Assembly: GCF_014334115.1 (NCBI RefSeq) | Contig: NZ_CP060494.1 | Span: forward strand, 1,518,501 to 1,582,500 | Direction: 5' to 3' | DNA from: Sphingosinithalassobacter sp. CS137 | GTDB lineage: Bacteria; Pseudomonadota; Alphaproteobacteria; Sphingomonadales; Sphingomonadaceae | Length of the DNA stretch: 64,000 bases | Shown here: positions 44,851 to 54,285 of the stretch, in pieces | How positions within the stretch are numbered: the stretch's first letter is position 1 | Layout: every line of letters starts with the position of its first letter | Program-made: the position numbers and the translations under genes | The notes under the pieces: model-generated | What the model was told of the DNA's origin: nothing | The model's database searches: none | What the model saw: only the letters and a program-made list of their open reading frames with translations

Positions 44851-46161
44851 TCAGATCGCGTCGAGCGCGGCGGCGAAATCGGCGATCAGATCGTCGGCGT
44901 CCTCGACCCCGACCGAGATGCGCACCAGATTGTCGGTGATGCCCAGCGCCGCCTTGCGGTCTTCCGGCACCGACAGATGCGTCATCGCCGCAGGATGACT
45001 CGCCAGCGTCTCGGTACCGCCCAGGCTCACGGCAAGCTTGGCGATTCGGAGTGAATCGAGGAACTTGAACGCCTCCGCCTCGCCGCCCTTCAGGTACAGC
45101 GAGAAAGTCGACCCGGCGCCGGTGCAGTGCCGCTGATAGATGTCCGCCTGCGCATCGTCCTTCAGGAATCCGAGATAGCCGACCCGCTCGACCTTGGGAT
45201 GGTCGCGCAGGAATTCGCACACCTTGGCCGCATTCTCGCCCGCGCGGCTCATGCGCAGTTCGAGCGTTTCGAGGCTGCGGCAGAGCATCCAGGCAGTGTT
45301 CGGGTCGCAGATGGTGCCGATCGTGTTGCGCATCGCGCGGATCGGATCGAGCGCCTTCTTGGTGCCGAGCACGCCGCCCGCCACCAGATCGGAATGGCCA
45401 CCCGCATATTTGGTGAGGCTGTACACCACGATATCGGCGCCGTGATGCAGCGGCCTTTGCCACAGCGGGCCGAGAAAGGTGTTGTCGATCGCGACCGGAG
45501 GCTTCTCCTCGTGATCGGCGAAGACCTTGTCGCGCGCGGCAGCGACCGCTTCCACATCGACCAGCATGTTGGTCGGGTTCGCAGGGCTCTCGAGATAGAT
45601 CAGCGCCACGCGGCTGTCGCCGGCCCGGCGCAGCACCTGCTCGATCTCCTCGGGGCTCGCATCGGCAGGAAAGTCGATGAACTTCACACCAAACTTGCCG
45701 AGAATGCGGCCGATCAGCGTTTCCGTCGCCGCATAGAGCGGGCCCGAATGGATGATCGTGTCGCCGGGATTGCACGCGGCGAGGAACAGCGTCGCGATCG
45801 CCGACATGCCCGACGAGAAGGCAAGCGCCTCTTCGGCTTCTTCCCACACAGCCAGTCGATCCTCGAGGATCTCCTGGTTGGGGCCGTTGAAGCGCGAATA
45901 GACGAGGCCTTCGGCGCCGCCGGGCCGCTTGCCGGTGATCCCTTCGAAATGGCGCTTGCCGGCGGCGGCGCTGGGAAACACGAAGGTCGAGGTCGCGAAG
46001 ATCGGCTGCTTCAGCGATCCTTCGGACAGCGCCGGATCAAAACCATGGCCCATCATCAGAGTCGAGGGCTTGAGCTTGCGGCCGCCGATTTCCTCGATAT
46101 CGGGCTTTGGCCGGCGCCGCGGGGTGATGCCGGTCATGTCGGCTTCGGTTTCGTCCTTCAT
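44851..46161 (-). CDS. Cystathionine gamma-synthase family PLP enzyme
   Basis: 436 residues of the Cys/Met metabolism PLP family. Schiff-base Lys251 in VVYSLTKYAGGHSDLVAGG; also SRFNGPNQEILEDRLAVWE and SSGMSAIATLFLAACNPGD. The N-terminal extension (about 40 residues) with STLMMGHGFDPALSEGSLKQ typifies the 'cystathionine gamma-synthase family protein' group rather than MetB proper; it could be a methionine gamma-lyase or O-acylhomoserine sulfhydrylase. Substrate is unresolved. Distinct from the MetC at 27 kb. Confidence 0.85.
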   Translation of the reverse strand: MKDETEADMTGITPRRRPKPDIEEIGGRKLKPSTLMMGHGFDPALSEGSLKQPIFATSTFVFPSAAAGKRHFEGITGKRPGGAEGLVYSRFNGPNQEILEDRLAVWEEAEEALAFSSGMSAIATLFLAACNPGDTIIHSGPLYAATETLIGRILGKFGVKFIDFPADASPEEIEQVLRRAGDSRVALIYLESPANPTNMLVDVEAVAAARDKVFADHEEKPPVAIDNTFLGPLWQRPLHHGADIVVYSLTKYAGGHSDLVAGGVLGTKKALDPIRAMRNTIGTICDPNTAWMLCRSLETLELRMSRAGENAAKVCEFLRDHPKVERVGYLGFLKDDAQADIYQRHCTGAGSTFSLYLKGGEAEAFKFLDSLRIAKLAVSLGGTETLASHPAAMTHLSVPEDRKAALGITDNLVRISVGVEDADDLIADFAAALDAI

Positions 46162-46225
46162 GCGATCTCCTCTCTGGGCTGGCCTATAGGCGGGCGTCGC
46201 CGCCGACAGAAGGTATCATCTGCAA

Positions 46226-46684
46226 CTATTCCGACTTCTCCTGGCGCAGGCTGTTGATCGCGCTCACGATGAACGCCGCCGACCACGAGATGAGCACGAA
46301 GCCGATGACGGCCTCCACGGCGATCATCAGGCGCCACTCGTGCGGGAAGCCTTCGTCGGGACGGCCGAGCGTGGCATAGGCGGACGCCGAGAAATACAGC
46401 GCCTCCTCCGCCGTCTCGAGCGCGCCGATCACGCGATAGAAGACGGCGAACATCCCGATCTCGATCAGGTGCAGCGCGAACAGCGCGACGCCGAGCGCGC
46501 CGAGCCGCAGCATCGAGCGCGAGTTCACCTCGCGCTCCGCCAGATTCTCGGGCGCGAGGTTGAACAGCCGCATCACCAGCAACAGCCCCAAACCATGCAC
46601 CATCGTCATCAGCAGCACCGAGAGCCCCGCGGCGCCGAGTTGCGTGCCGAGCGTGACCGCCTGTTGCTGCGTTTGCGGATCCAA
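46226..46684 (-). CDS. Two-TM ion-channel-like protein with degenerate filter
   Basis: 152 residues starting with TTG at 46684, backed by GGGAGG (46690-46695) at 5-base spacing. Hydrophobic segments about 15-38, 60-85 and 118-140 surround a pore-loop-like segment YFSASAYATLGRPDEGFP. This aligns to the Ion_trans_2 pore but lacks the T-V-G-Y-G filter, so potassium selectivity is doubtful. It follows pgeF on the same strand after a hairpin. Confidence 0.72.
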   Translation of the reverse strand: MDPQTQQQAVTLGTQLGAAGLSVLLMTMVHGLGLLLVMRLFNLAPENLAEREVNSRSMLRLGALGVALFALHLIEIGMFAVFYRVIGALETAEEALYFSASAYATLGRPDEGFPHEWRLMIAVEAVIGFVLISWSAAFIVSAINSLRQEKSE

Positions 46685-46694
46685 ACCGGCCTCC

Positions 46695-46723
46695 CTGTCG
46701 CGGGGACAAGCGCGCCGCGACAG
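46695..46723 (-). terminator. Hairpin between pgeF and the ion-channel gene
   Basis: Perfect 9-base arms (46695-46703, 46715-46723) with an 11-base loop. It ends at the ribosome site of the TTG-started gene. No T-run on the minus strand, so it may be attenuating or protective rather than a full terminator. Confidence 0.4.
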
Positions 46724-46747
46724 ATTGCGTTCCGAAGCGAGGGGCGC

Positions 46748-47518
46748 TCAGGCGCCGGAGAGCGCAATGATGCTGATCTGACGCCCATAGTCTGGCTCGC
46801 CGCGGTGCGTGGCCCGGCGATAGCTGTAGAACCGCTCCGGATCAGCATAGGTGTCGAGCCCCAGTGCCTCGATGGTGCGAACACCCGCCGCGGCAAGCCG
46901 GTGGACCACATAGGCTTCGAGGTCGAACTGATGGCGCCCGGCGCGGCCATCGACGAAGAAGCGTTCGTTCTCCGGGCTCTCCTCGACAAATCGGCGGAAG
47001 AACCCGGCGTCTACTTCATAGCTGGCGCGCGCGATGCATGGCCCCACCGCCGCAATGATCCGCTCGCGCCGGGCGCCAAGCGACTCCATGAGCGACAGTG
47101 TCGCATCGGTAACGCCGCCGATCGCCCCCTTCCAGCCGGCATGGGCGGCGCCGACCACCTCGGCCTCACGATCGGCGAACAGCACCGGCGCGCAGTCCGC
47201 AGTGAGGATGCCGAGCGCCAAGCCGGGCCGATTCGTCACGAGCGCATCGGCGTGCGGGCGCAGCCGATCCGCGAACGGCTCGACCACGGCGACCGCATCG
47301 GGCGAATGGACCTGGTAGAGCGTCACCAGCGCGGCGCCCGGCGATACTGCCTCGGTCGCGCGGCGGCGGTTCTCGGCGACTGCCTCGGGCGCATCGTCCG
47401 AGCCGGGGCCGACGTTGAGCCCCGCGTGGACGCCGCTGGAGACCCCGCCCCGGCGGCCGAGGAATCCGTGCGCCACTCCGTCCAGCGCCGCCGCGCGGAT
47501 CACATCGACGCCGCTCAT
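46748..47518 (-). CDS. pgeF: Peptidoglycan editing factor PgeF (YfiH/laccase-domain)
   Basis: 256 residues. Cu-oxidase_4 fold. The purine-nucleoside/muropeptide-amidase-like zinc site residues are present: QVHSPDAVAV (His), LTADCAPVLFAD (Cys) and AAHAGWKGAIGG (His). E. coli YfiH corrects mis-incorporated serine in peptidoglycan. ATG 47518 overlaps the GNAT stop (ATGA), placing it last in the lgt operon, a synteny seen in many sphingomonads. Confidence 0.9.
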   Translation of the reverse strand: MSGVDVIRAAALDGVAHGFLGRRGGVSSGVHAGLNVGPGSDDAPEAVAENRRRATEAVSPGAALVTLYQVHSPDAVAVVEPFADRLRPHADALVTNRPGLALGILTADCAPVLFADREAEVVGAAHAGWKGAIGGVTDATLSLMESLGARRERIIAAVGPCIARASYEVDAGFFRRFVEESPENERFFVDGRAGRHQFDLEAYVVHRLAAAGVRTIEALGLDTYADPERFYSYRRATHRGEPDYGRQISIIALSGA

Positions 47519-48024
47519 AGATCGAGACTCCAGATGCGATCGTCGTCGATCTGTTCACCGACCCGGAATTCGTAGCGGCCCACCTCGGTGAAGCCGTAGC
47601 GTGCATAGAAGCGCTGGGCACGGATGTTGTCGACGAAGACGCTGAGCACCATCCGGCGATAGCCGTCCGCGCGCGCCTTCGCGAGCGCCCAGTCCATCAG
47701 CACCGGCGCCACACCCTCGCCTTGCCAGGGGCCAAGGACGTAGAGCTGGTGCAGCTCGATCACGTCCGCGCCCCAAACGCCGGGAAACGCGACCGGCCCC
47801 AGCTTCGCGAAGCCGACGATCGCTTCCGCGTCGCGCGCCAGCCGCACGGCATAACGCCGATCGGAGAGGTGCGAGGGCAGCCCTTCGTCGCCGAAGGTGG
47901 AATCAAGAAACGCAGCCAGATCGGACGCGCGATACAGGCTACCGAAAGTGTCGGTGAAGGCGCGCTTCGCCATGCCGGCGAGCGCCGGACCGTCCGCAGG
48001 CGCCGCATCGCGATAGGCGATCAC
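47515..48024 (-). CDS. GNAT-family N-acetyltransferase
   Basis: 169 residues from GTG 48024. Acetyl-CoA motif A is ELHQLYVLGPWQGEGVAPVL with the Q/R-x-x-G-x-G/A pattern; motif B is VDNIRAQRFYARYGFTEVGR. Its start overlaps the methyltransferase stop (GTGA) and its stop overlaps the pgeF ATG. Substrate unknown; position inside an envelope-related operon is suggestive only. Confidence 0.85.
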   Translation of the reverse strand: MIAYRDAAPADGPALAGMAKRAFTDTFGSLYRASDLAAFLDSTFGDEGLPSHLSDRRYAVRLARDAEAIVGFAKLGPVAFPGVWGADVIELHQLYVLGPWQGEGVAPVLMDWALAKARADGYRRMVLSVFVDNIRAQRFYARYGFTEVGRYEFRVGEQIDDDRIWSLDL

Positions 48025-49067
48025 GCGAATCCCGCTGGTTCGGGCCAACCAGGCGCAGTGAGCCCGAGCATCTTGAACAGGCTGCCCATCTGCTCCGCCC
48101 CGGTCAGCCGGGAACGCGCCTCGGCGACTTCCTCCGCACGCGCCGGCGCGCTGCGGACCAGCGCCTCGGCACGCGGGCCGATTCCGAGCGCTTCGAGAAA
48201 CAGCCCCTGCTCGACCGGGCCATGGGCGATCAGTTCCTCCGCTCGTGCCGCTTCGGCGAGCGTGGCAAAGTCCACATGCGCAGTGAGATCCTGCTCGCCC
48301 GGATCCTCGAACGGGTTGGCGAAGCGGTGACCGCGAACCGCCTGGAACGTGTCCCCCACTGCCGGCCCGGAATAGCCATAGTCGGCGATCAGCACGGCGC
48401 CGCCCTGTGCCGTCAGCCGCTTGGCGAGCTGCCGCATCAGCGCCACGCTGGCCGGCGAGGTTTCGAGGATCGAGCCATAGGGCGCATCGCGCAGCTCGGG
48501 CGGGATGATGCTGTCGAAGCTGCGATCGCCGACCACCGGCAGGAACAGCGTGTCCTGGCAGGCGACCAGACGCTCGCGCCAGCCTTCCGCAGTCTTGACG
48601 AGCTGGCGGATCGGCAGCGCATCGAAGAATTCGTTCGCAACCACCAGCAACGCACCGTCGTCGGGCACGCCGACGAGATCGACGTGCCATTCGGCGTCCG
48701 GCACCCGCTCGGCCTGCGCGGCCCGCAGCGTCGGGCTGGTCTCGATGAAATGCACCGGCGGCGCCAGCCCTGCCTTTGCCATCGCCCGCAGCGCATCCTG
48801 CGCAAGCGTGCCCCGGCCAGGCCCCAGCTCGACGTAGCGCGCGGGCGGGCGGCCGGCGCGGTCCCACAGATCAGCAAGCCACAGACCGATCAGTTCACCG
48901 AACATCTGGCTTACTTCGGGCGCGGTCGTGAAATCGCCGCGTTCGCCCAGCGGATCGCGAGTCGCGTAATAATGCGCGTTCGCGGCGCCCATATATTGCG
49001 ACAGCGGAATCGGGCCCGCGAGGGTGATCGCGCGGGCGAGGCGCTCGGGCAGATGCGGCTCGCTCAC
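48021..49067 (-). CDS. MidA/NDUFAF7-like SAM-dependent methyltransferase
   Basis: 348 residues from GTG 49067, 4 bases after the lgt stop. Class I SAM fold of the MidA family, whose mitochondrial member NDUFAF7 methylates a complex I arginine. Marks: GDFTTAPEVSQMFGELIGLW, RYVELGPGRGTLAQDALRAM, VVANEFFDALPIRQL, and ADYGYSG. The longer frame (to 49109) overlaps lgt and is unlikely. Coupled to GNAT by GTGA. Confidence 0.88.
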   Translation of the reverse strand: MSEPHLPERLARAITLAGPIPLSQYMGAANAHYYATRDPLGERGDFTTAPEVSQMFGELIGLWLADLWDRAGRPPARYVELGPGRGTLAQDALRAMAKAGLAPPVHFIETSPTLRAAQAERVPDAEWHVDLVGVPDDGALLVVANEFFDALPIRQLVKTAEGWRERLVACQDTLFLPVVGDRSFDSIIPPELRDAPYGSILETSPASVALMRQLAKRLTAQGGAVLIADYGYSGPAVGDTFQAVRGHRFANPFEDPGEQDLTAHVDFATLAEAARAEELIAHGPVEQGLFLEALGIGPRAEALVRSAPARAEEVAEARSRLTGAEQMGSLFKMLGLTAPGWPEPAGFA

Positions 49068-49071
49068 TGGC

Positions 49072-49962
49072 TCAGGCAACGCTTTCGCTGCCCGGCACCG
49101 GCGCGGCACGTGCGCTGCGCTTGTGTGCAGTGACGATCAGATAGATGCCGCCGGCGATCATCGGGAGCGTGAGCAGCTGGCCCATGTGGATGGTGGTCGC
49201 GAGGAAGGTGCCTTCGAACTGGCGATCCGGCTCGCGGAAGAATTCGACGAAGAAGCGCGCCAGGCCATAGCCGAGCAGAAAGACGCCGACGAGCAGACCC
49301 GGCTTCCAGCGGGCGCGCGTCCGCCAGAACAGGAAGGCGAGCAGTGCGAAGAGCAGCAGCCCTTCGAGCCCAGCCTCATAGAGCTGGCTCGGGTGACGCG
49401 CCGGCTCGGGCCCGAAGGCGACCGTATGCGGGAAGACCACGGCCCAGGGAACGTCCGTCGGCTTCCCCCAGAGCTCGCCGTTCACGAAGTTCGCGCAGCG
49501 GCCGAGAAACAGCCCGATCGGAGCGCAGCAGGCGACATAGTCGTGGATGCGCAGCCAATCGAGCTTGTGGCGATGCGCCATCCAGATCAGCCCGAGCGAT
49601 GTTCCGATCACGCCGCCGTGGAACGACATGCCGCCATCCCACAGCTTCAGCACCGAGATCGGATTGAGCAGCATCATCGGCTGATAGAAAAGGACATAGC
49701 CGATCCGGCCGCCCAGAATGACGCCGAGGGCAGCATAGACGAACAGATCGTCGGCATGGCGCTTCGCCATCGGCGCGCCCGGCTGCGCAATCAGCTTCAG
49801 CAGATACCACCAGCCGATCGCCAGCCCGGCGATATAGGCGAGCGAATACCATTTGAGCGCGAAGGTCGTCCCGAACAACGGGATCGAGAACACGTTCGGA
49901 TTCAGCCCCAGTTCGGTGAAAACCAGATGCGAACTGGCGGCAGCGAGGATGGTCTGGAGCAC
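49072..49962 (-). CDS. lgt: Prolipoprotein diacylglyceryl transferase
   Basis: 296 residues from GTG 49962; ATG 50001 would add 13. Seven TM segments. Adds diacylglyceryl to lipobox Cys of prolipoproteins. The Lgt signature [20 protein letters not shown] is intact, with [11 protein letters not shown] and [13 protein letters not shown]. First gene of the lgt-MidA-GNAT-pgeF operon. The window's many predicted lipoproteins are its clients. Confidence 0.93.
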   Translation of the reverse strand: MLQTILAAASSHLVFTELGLNPNVFSIPLFGTTFALKWYSLAYIAGLAIGWWYLLKLIAQPGAPMAKRHADDLFVYAALGVILGGRIGYVLFYQPMMLLNPISVLKLWDGGMSFHGGVIGTSLGLIWMAHRHKLDWLRIHDYVACCAPIGLFLGRCANFVNGELWGKPTDVPWAVVFPHTVAFGPEPARHPSQLYEAGLEGLLLFALLAFLFWRTRARWKPGLLVGVFLLGYGLARFFVEFFREPDRQFEGTFLATTIHMGQLLTLPMIAGGIYLIVTAHKRSARAAPVPGSESVA

Positions 49963-50079
49963 GCTTGGAGGACCCTTTCCCGGGCGGTTCGCGCGTCCCA
50001 TAGCGTGCGCGTCGAGGAAACCCAAGCGCCGTTGCGGGAGCGACTGGCGCACCACGCCCCCGCGCGATAGAGCAACGCC

Positions 50080-52320
50080 ATGGCGGTGGACGAACGCGCG
50101 AGCAAAGGACCCAGCAGGCGCACGATTCTGATCGGCGGCGGCCTGGGGCTCGGGCTGGTGGTCACCTGGGCAGTATGGCCCCGCACCTATATGCCGAACC
50201 TGACGGCCGAGCCGGGCGAGACGATCTTCGGCGCCTGGCTGAAGATCGGGACCGACGGCCATGTCACCGTCGTCGTGCCGCAGACCGAGCTGGGGCAAGG
50301 CGTCTATACCGGGCTCCCGCAGATCCTGGCCGACGAGCTTGGCGCCGACTGGAACAGCGTGGGCGTCGAAGCCGCGCCGCTCAATCCGCTCTATGCCAAT
50401 CCGCTCGCTTCGGTGACGCTGTTCGAGACGAGCCTCGGCGCGCTGCCCGAGGGGCTCCAGCGGACGCATGCCACCCGCAACGCACTGGTCCTCACGGGCG
50501 CCTCTTCCTCGGTTCGCACGTTCGAGGACCAGTTGCGCCTGGCGGGCGCCTCGGCGCGGGTCCTGCTGTGCAAGGCGGCGGCGCGGCGCTGGGGTGTCGA
50601 CTGGCAGGCGTGCGGCACGGCCGACGGCTATGTCGTGCGCGGCAACGCACGACTTCCCTTCGGCGCGCTGGCGGCAGAGGCCGCCGACGAAAGCCTGCCC
50701 GATCCGGTGCCGCTGCGCTCAGGCGAGGGGAGCCGCCTCTACGGGGCTGCGGTGCCGCGGCTCGACGTGCCGGCCAAGGTGGATGGCAGCGTCAACTATG
50801 CCGCCGACATCCGCCTGCCCGACATGGTCTTCGCCTCGGTGCGCCAGGCGCCGCCGGGCACCGGAGAATTGACCGGCCTCGACGAACGCGCGGCCAATCG
50901 CGTGCGCGGAATGCTGGCCGTGGTGCGTGCCGACCGCTGGGTCGCCGCGGTCGCGGACAACTGGTGGGCAGCCGATCGCGCGCTGGAAGCGATGCGCCCC
51001 CGCTTCGCCATCGAAGGCGAGGTTCTCAACAGCGATTCGATCGAGGAAGCGCTCACCCAGGCACTGGAAGGTGACGGCGTGCGCATCGCCAGCCAGGGCG
51101 ACCTCGCCGCCACCTTCCGGGACGCGCGCGTGGTGACCGGGGAATATCGCGTCGGTCTCGCGGTTCATGCCGCTGTCGAGCCGATGACCGCCACCGCGGC
51201 GTTCCGCGACGGTCGGCTAACGCTGTGGGCGCCGGCGCAGGCGCCTGGCCTGACTCGCGCCGCTGCGGCCCGCGCGGCGGGATTGAGCGAAGAGCGAGTC
51301 ACGCTTCACCCGGTCATGGCGGGCGGCTCGTTCGGCGCCAGGCTTGAGCATCAGGTGGCAACGCAAGTGGCCGTGATCGCCAAGCAGCTCGAACGGCCGG
51401 TGCAGTTGACCTGGTCGCGTGCCGAGGATCTGCGGCAGGACCGCTTTCGTCCCGCCGCGGCCGCGCGCATGGCCGGGCGAATCGAAAACGGCAGCGTCAC
51501 CGGCTGGCTCGCCAAGATCGCCGCCCCCGCCACGAGCCGGGAACTGGCCGATCGGCTGCTCGGCAGCGACCCCTTCATCGCCGCGTCGCTCGCCATCCCC
51601 ACCGGGCGCGATCCGAGCGCCGTCGCAGGCGCCGTTCCGCCCTATGCGATCCCAGCCTATGCCGTCGATCATCATCCGGCCGAGCTGCGCGTGCCGACCG
51701 GTCATTGGCGTTCGGCGGCGCACAGCTACACGGCGTTCTTCACCGAGTGTTTCCTCGACGAACTCGCCCATGTCGCCGGAGTCGAGGCGCACAGCTTTCG
51801 CATGGCGATGCTGCGCGAGCAGCCGCGGCTGGCACGATGCCTGACAACGGTTGCTCAGCTCGGCGGCTGGCGAGGCGGCGTGCAGGGGAGCGGCCAGGGC
51901 ATCGCCTGCCACGCCTTTCGCGGCAGCTACATCGCCGTGCTGGCCGAGGCGCGGCTCGGCCGCGACCGCAAGGTGCGAGTCGACCGGCTGGTGGCGGCGG
52001 TCGACTGCGGGCAAATCGTCAATCCCGATCTGGTGCGCCAGCAGATCGAAGGCGGCCTGATCTTCGGCATGTCGGCGGCAGTCGGCGCAAGCACCGAAAT
52101 CAGCGATAATCTGCCGACGCACCAGCGGATCGGACAACTCAACCTGCCGCGCCTCGCCGACACCCCGGAGATCATGGTCGAGCTGATCCGCAGCGGCTCG
52201 GATCCGGGCGGTGTCGGCGAAATCGCCGTGCCGCCGGTCGCCCCGGCGATCGCCAATGCCCTTCAGGCGTCGACCGGAGTACGCTTCCGCCGCCTGCCGC
52301 TTCTTTCGGAGCTCGAATGA
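50080..52320 (+). CDS. Orphan molybdopterin-binding oxidoreductase subunit (IorB-like)
   Basis: 746 residues. Twin-arginine-type start ([15 protein letters not shown]) suggests Tat export or anchoring. AldOx/xanthine dehydrogenase molybdopterin domains follow, similar to isoquinoline 1-oxidoreductase beta subunit: [53 protein letters not shown] with the family Glu. No 2Fe-2S alpha subunit is next to it. Its stop overlaps the hemH ATG (ATGA). Substrate unknown. Confidence 0.85.
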   Translation: MAVDERASKGPSRRTILIGGGLGLGLVVTWAVWPRTYMPNLTAEPGETIFGAWLKIGTDGHVTVVVPQTELGQGVYTGLPQILADELGADWNSVGVEAAPLNPLYANPLASVTLFETSLGALPEGLQRTHATRNALVLTGASSSVRTFEDQLRLAGASARVLLCKAAARRWGVDWQACGTADGYVVRGNARLPFGALAAEAADESLPDPVPLRSGEGSRLYGAAVPRLDVPAKVDGSVNYAADIRLPDMVFASVRQAPPGTGELTGLDERAANRVRGMLAVVRADRWVAAVADNWWAADRALEAMRPRFAIEGEVLNSDSIEEALTQALEGDGVRIASQGDLAATFRDARVVTGEYRVGLAVHAAVEPMTATAAFRDGRLTLWAPAQAPGLTRAAAARAAGLSEERVTLHPVMAGGSFGARLEHQVATQVAVIAKQLERPVQLTWSRAEDLRQDRFRPAAAARMAGRIENGSVTGWLAKIAAPATSRELADRLLGSDPFIAASLAIPTGRDPSAVAGAVPPYAIPAYAVDHHPAELRVPTGHWRSAAHSYTAFFTECFLDELAHVAGVEAHSFRMAMLREQPRLARCLTTVAQLGGWRGGVQGSGQGIACHAFRGSYIAVLAEARLGRDRKVRVDRLVAAVDCGQIVNPDLVRQQIEGGLIFGMSAAVGASTEISDNLPTHQRIGQLNLPRLADTPEIMVELIRSGSDPGGVGEIAVPPVAPAIANALQASTGVRFRRLPLLSELE

Positions 52321-53324
52321 CCCCCCCCCAAGATCACCCGGCGATTCCGCCACGCCGCATCGGCGTGCTCCTCATCAATCTCGGCACGCCCGACGCGCCC
52401 GATGCGCCCGCGGTGCGCCGCTATCTGGGCGAGTTTCTGTCCGATCCCCGCGTGGTCGAGATCCCGCCGCTCGTGTGGCAGCCGATCCTGCGCGGCATCA
52501 TCCTGCGCACGCGGCCGAAGCAATCGGCGCATGCCTATTCGCAGGTGTGGCAGGAGGAAGGATCGCCGCTCGCCGCTGTGACGAAGGCACAGGCCGCAGC
52601 CTTGCAGGGTAGCTGGGGCCCGGACGTCACGGTCGACTGGGCGATGCGCTACGGCAATCCGGCGATCGGAGACCGGCTGCGCGCGATGAAGGAAGCAGGC
52701 TGCGAGCGCATCCTGCTGGCGCCGCTCTATCCCCAATATTGCGCCGCGACGACGGCGACCGCGAACGACAAGGCCTTCGCGGCGCTGGCCGGAATGCGCT
52801 GGCAACCGGCAGTGCGGACGCTGCCGCCCTATCATGACGATCCCGCCTATATCGGCGCGTTGAAGCAATCGGTGGAAACGGCGCTCGCCGAACTGGATTT
52901 CACCCCGGACGCGCTCATCGCCAGCTTCCACGGCATGCCCGAGCGGACGCTGCACCTTGGCGATCCGTACCACTGCCACTGCCGCAAGACCGCGCGGCTG
53001 CTGGGCGAGGCGATGGGCCGCGAGCTTCGCGTCGCTTTCCAGTCGCGATTCGGCCGCGCAAAGTGGCTCGAGCCGGCGACCGATGCTACGCTGGCCGCGT
53101 TGCCCGGCGAAGGCGTCCGCAAGGTCGCAATCCTCGCCCCCGGCTTCTCCGCCGATTGCCTCGAGACGCTCGAGGAACTCGCCATCCGCGGCCGCGAAAC
53201 CTTCCTCGAGGCGGGAGGAACCGATTTCACCTATCTGCCCTGCCTCAATGCAAGCGACACCGGGATAGCGATGTTGCAAACGATCCTGTCGCGCGAGCTT
53301 GCAGGCTGGACGGACGCCGCCTAG
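52317..53324 (+). CDS. hemH: Ferrochelatase
   Basis: 335 residues. Inserts ferrous iron into protoporphyrin IX. Metal-site His205 in ASFHGMPERTL; also GVLLINLGTPDAPDAPAVRR, LAPLYPQYCAATTA and a C-terminal LAPGFSADCLETLEEL. Cys at 129, 142, 220, 222, 281 and 309, with a C-H-C pair in GDPYHCHCRKTAR, recall 2Fe-2S ferrochelatases of Caulobacter and some other bacteria. Overlaps the molybdopterin gene; phbB follows. Confidence 0.93.
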   Translation: MTPPQDHPAIPPRRIGVLLINLGTPDAPDAPAVRRYLGEFLSDPRVVEIPPLVWQPILRGIILRTRPKQSAHAYSQVWQEEGSPLAAVTKAQAAALQGSWGPDVTVDWAMRYGNPAIGDRLRAMKEAGCERILLAPLYPQYCAATTATANDKAFAALAGMRWQPAVRTLPPYHDDPAYIGALKQSVETALAELDFTPDALIASFHGMPERTLHLGDPYHCHCRKTARLLGEAMGRELRVAFQSRFGRAKWLEPATDATLAALPGEGVRKVAILAPGFSADCLETLEELAIRGRETFLEAGGTDFTYLPCLNASDTGIAMLQTILSRELAGWTDAA

Positions 53325-53356
53325 CGTCGCGGCAACCAACAGGAGAGGAACGGCAC

Positions 53357-54079
53357 ATGGCACGCGTAGCGATCGTCACCGGCGGAACGCGCGGCATCGG
53401 CGAAGCGATCAGCCTGGCGCTCAAGGATCAGGGCGTCCGCGTCGCAGCCAACTATGCCGGTAATGACGAGAAGGCGCGCGCCTTTACCGAACGGAACGGC
53501 ATCGCCGCGTTCAAATGGGACGTGGGCGATTTCGCTGCATGCGCCGCGGGCGTGAAGCGCGTTGAGGAGGAACTCGGCCCGGTCGAGATCCTCGTCAACA
53601 ATGCCGGCATCACGCGCGACGCCACGCTGCACAAGATGACCGCCGAGATGTGGGACGAAGTGATTCGCATCAATCTTGGCGGATGCTTCAACATGGCGCA
53701 TGCCTGCTACCCCGGAATGCGCAGCCGGCGCTGGGGCCGCATCGTCAACATCGGCTCGATCAACGGACAGGCAGGGCAATATGGCCAGGTGAATTATGCC
53801 GCCGCGAAATCGGGCATCCATGGCTTCACCAAGGCGCTGGCCCAGGAAGGCGCGCGATCGGGCGTCACCGTCAACGCCGTGGCGCCCGGCTATATCGATA
53901 CCGATATGGTCGCCGCGGTTCCCCCCGAAGTGCTGGAAAAGATCGTCGCAAAGATTCCAGTCGGCCGGCTCGGCCAGGCGAGCGAGATTGCGCGCGGCGT
54001 GGCATTCCTCTGCTCGGAGGAAGCGGGCTTCGTGACCGGATCGACGCTGTCGATCAACGGCGGCCAGCACATGTACTGA
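53357..54079 (+). CDS. phbB: Acetoacetyl-CoA reductase
   Basis: 240 residues, SDR fold. NADPH-dependent reduction of acetoacetyl-CoA to (R)-3-hydroxybutyryl-CoA, the PHA monomer. NADP loop VTGGTRGIGEAI, NNAG motif (VEILVNNAGITRD), catalytic Ser/Tyr/Lys in NIGSINGQAGQYGQVNYAAA with K following, and VAPGYIDTDMVAAVP. ATG 53357 has AGGAGAGGAA upstream. Supplies PhaC at 38 kb. Confidence 0.93.
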   Translation: MARVAIVTGGTRGIGEAISLALKDQGVRVAANYAGNDEKARAFTERNGIAAFKWDVGDFAACAAGVKRVEEELGPVEILVNNAGITRDATLHKMTAEMWDEVIRINLGGCFNMAHACYPGMRSRRWGRIVNIGSINGQAGQYGQVNYAAAKSGIHGFTKALAQEGARSGVTVNAVAPGYIDTDMVAAVPPEVLEKIVAKIPVGRLGQASEIARGVAFLCSEEAGFVTGSTLSINGGQHMY

Positions 54080-54080
54080 G

Positions 54081-54181
54081 GCGGGCGTCGAAAGGGCGGG
54101 CGTCGAAAGGGCCGGCCCCGAAGGACCGGCCCCCACCCCTCGATACGCTACGCGAGGGAAGTTACGCGACAACTGTTGTCG
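54081..54181. repeat. Cluster of direct and inverted repeats after phbB
   Basis: A 15-base unit repeats twice in tandem (54081-54095, 54096-54110). Next come a GC-rich hairpin of about ten pairs (arms about 54109-54118 and 54123-54132), a CCCTCG...CGAGGG stem (about 54137-54158) and a perfect 15-base palindrome CGACAACTGTTGTCG (54167-54181). No T-run. It fills the gap before the phytase-like gene; nothing coding is seen. Confidence 0.6.
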
Positions 54182-54285
54182 GTGTAGCGAGGTTCCGTTG
54201 ATTCCAAGCTGAACAGCGTGGTTATCGGACGTTCAGGAAGCTGAAGATTCCGCTGCGGGGCTGACGCTCGCGCGCTGCCGTCGCT

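Noticed and set aside
45127..46257. 376-residue plus-strand frame
   Set aside because: Antisense to the cystathionine gamma-synthase family gene, which has an intact PLP site.
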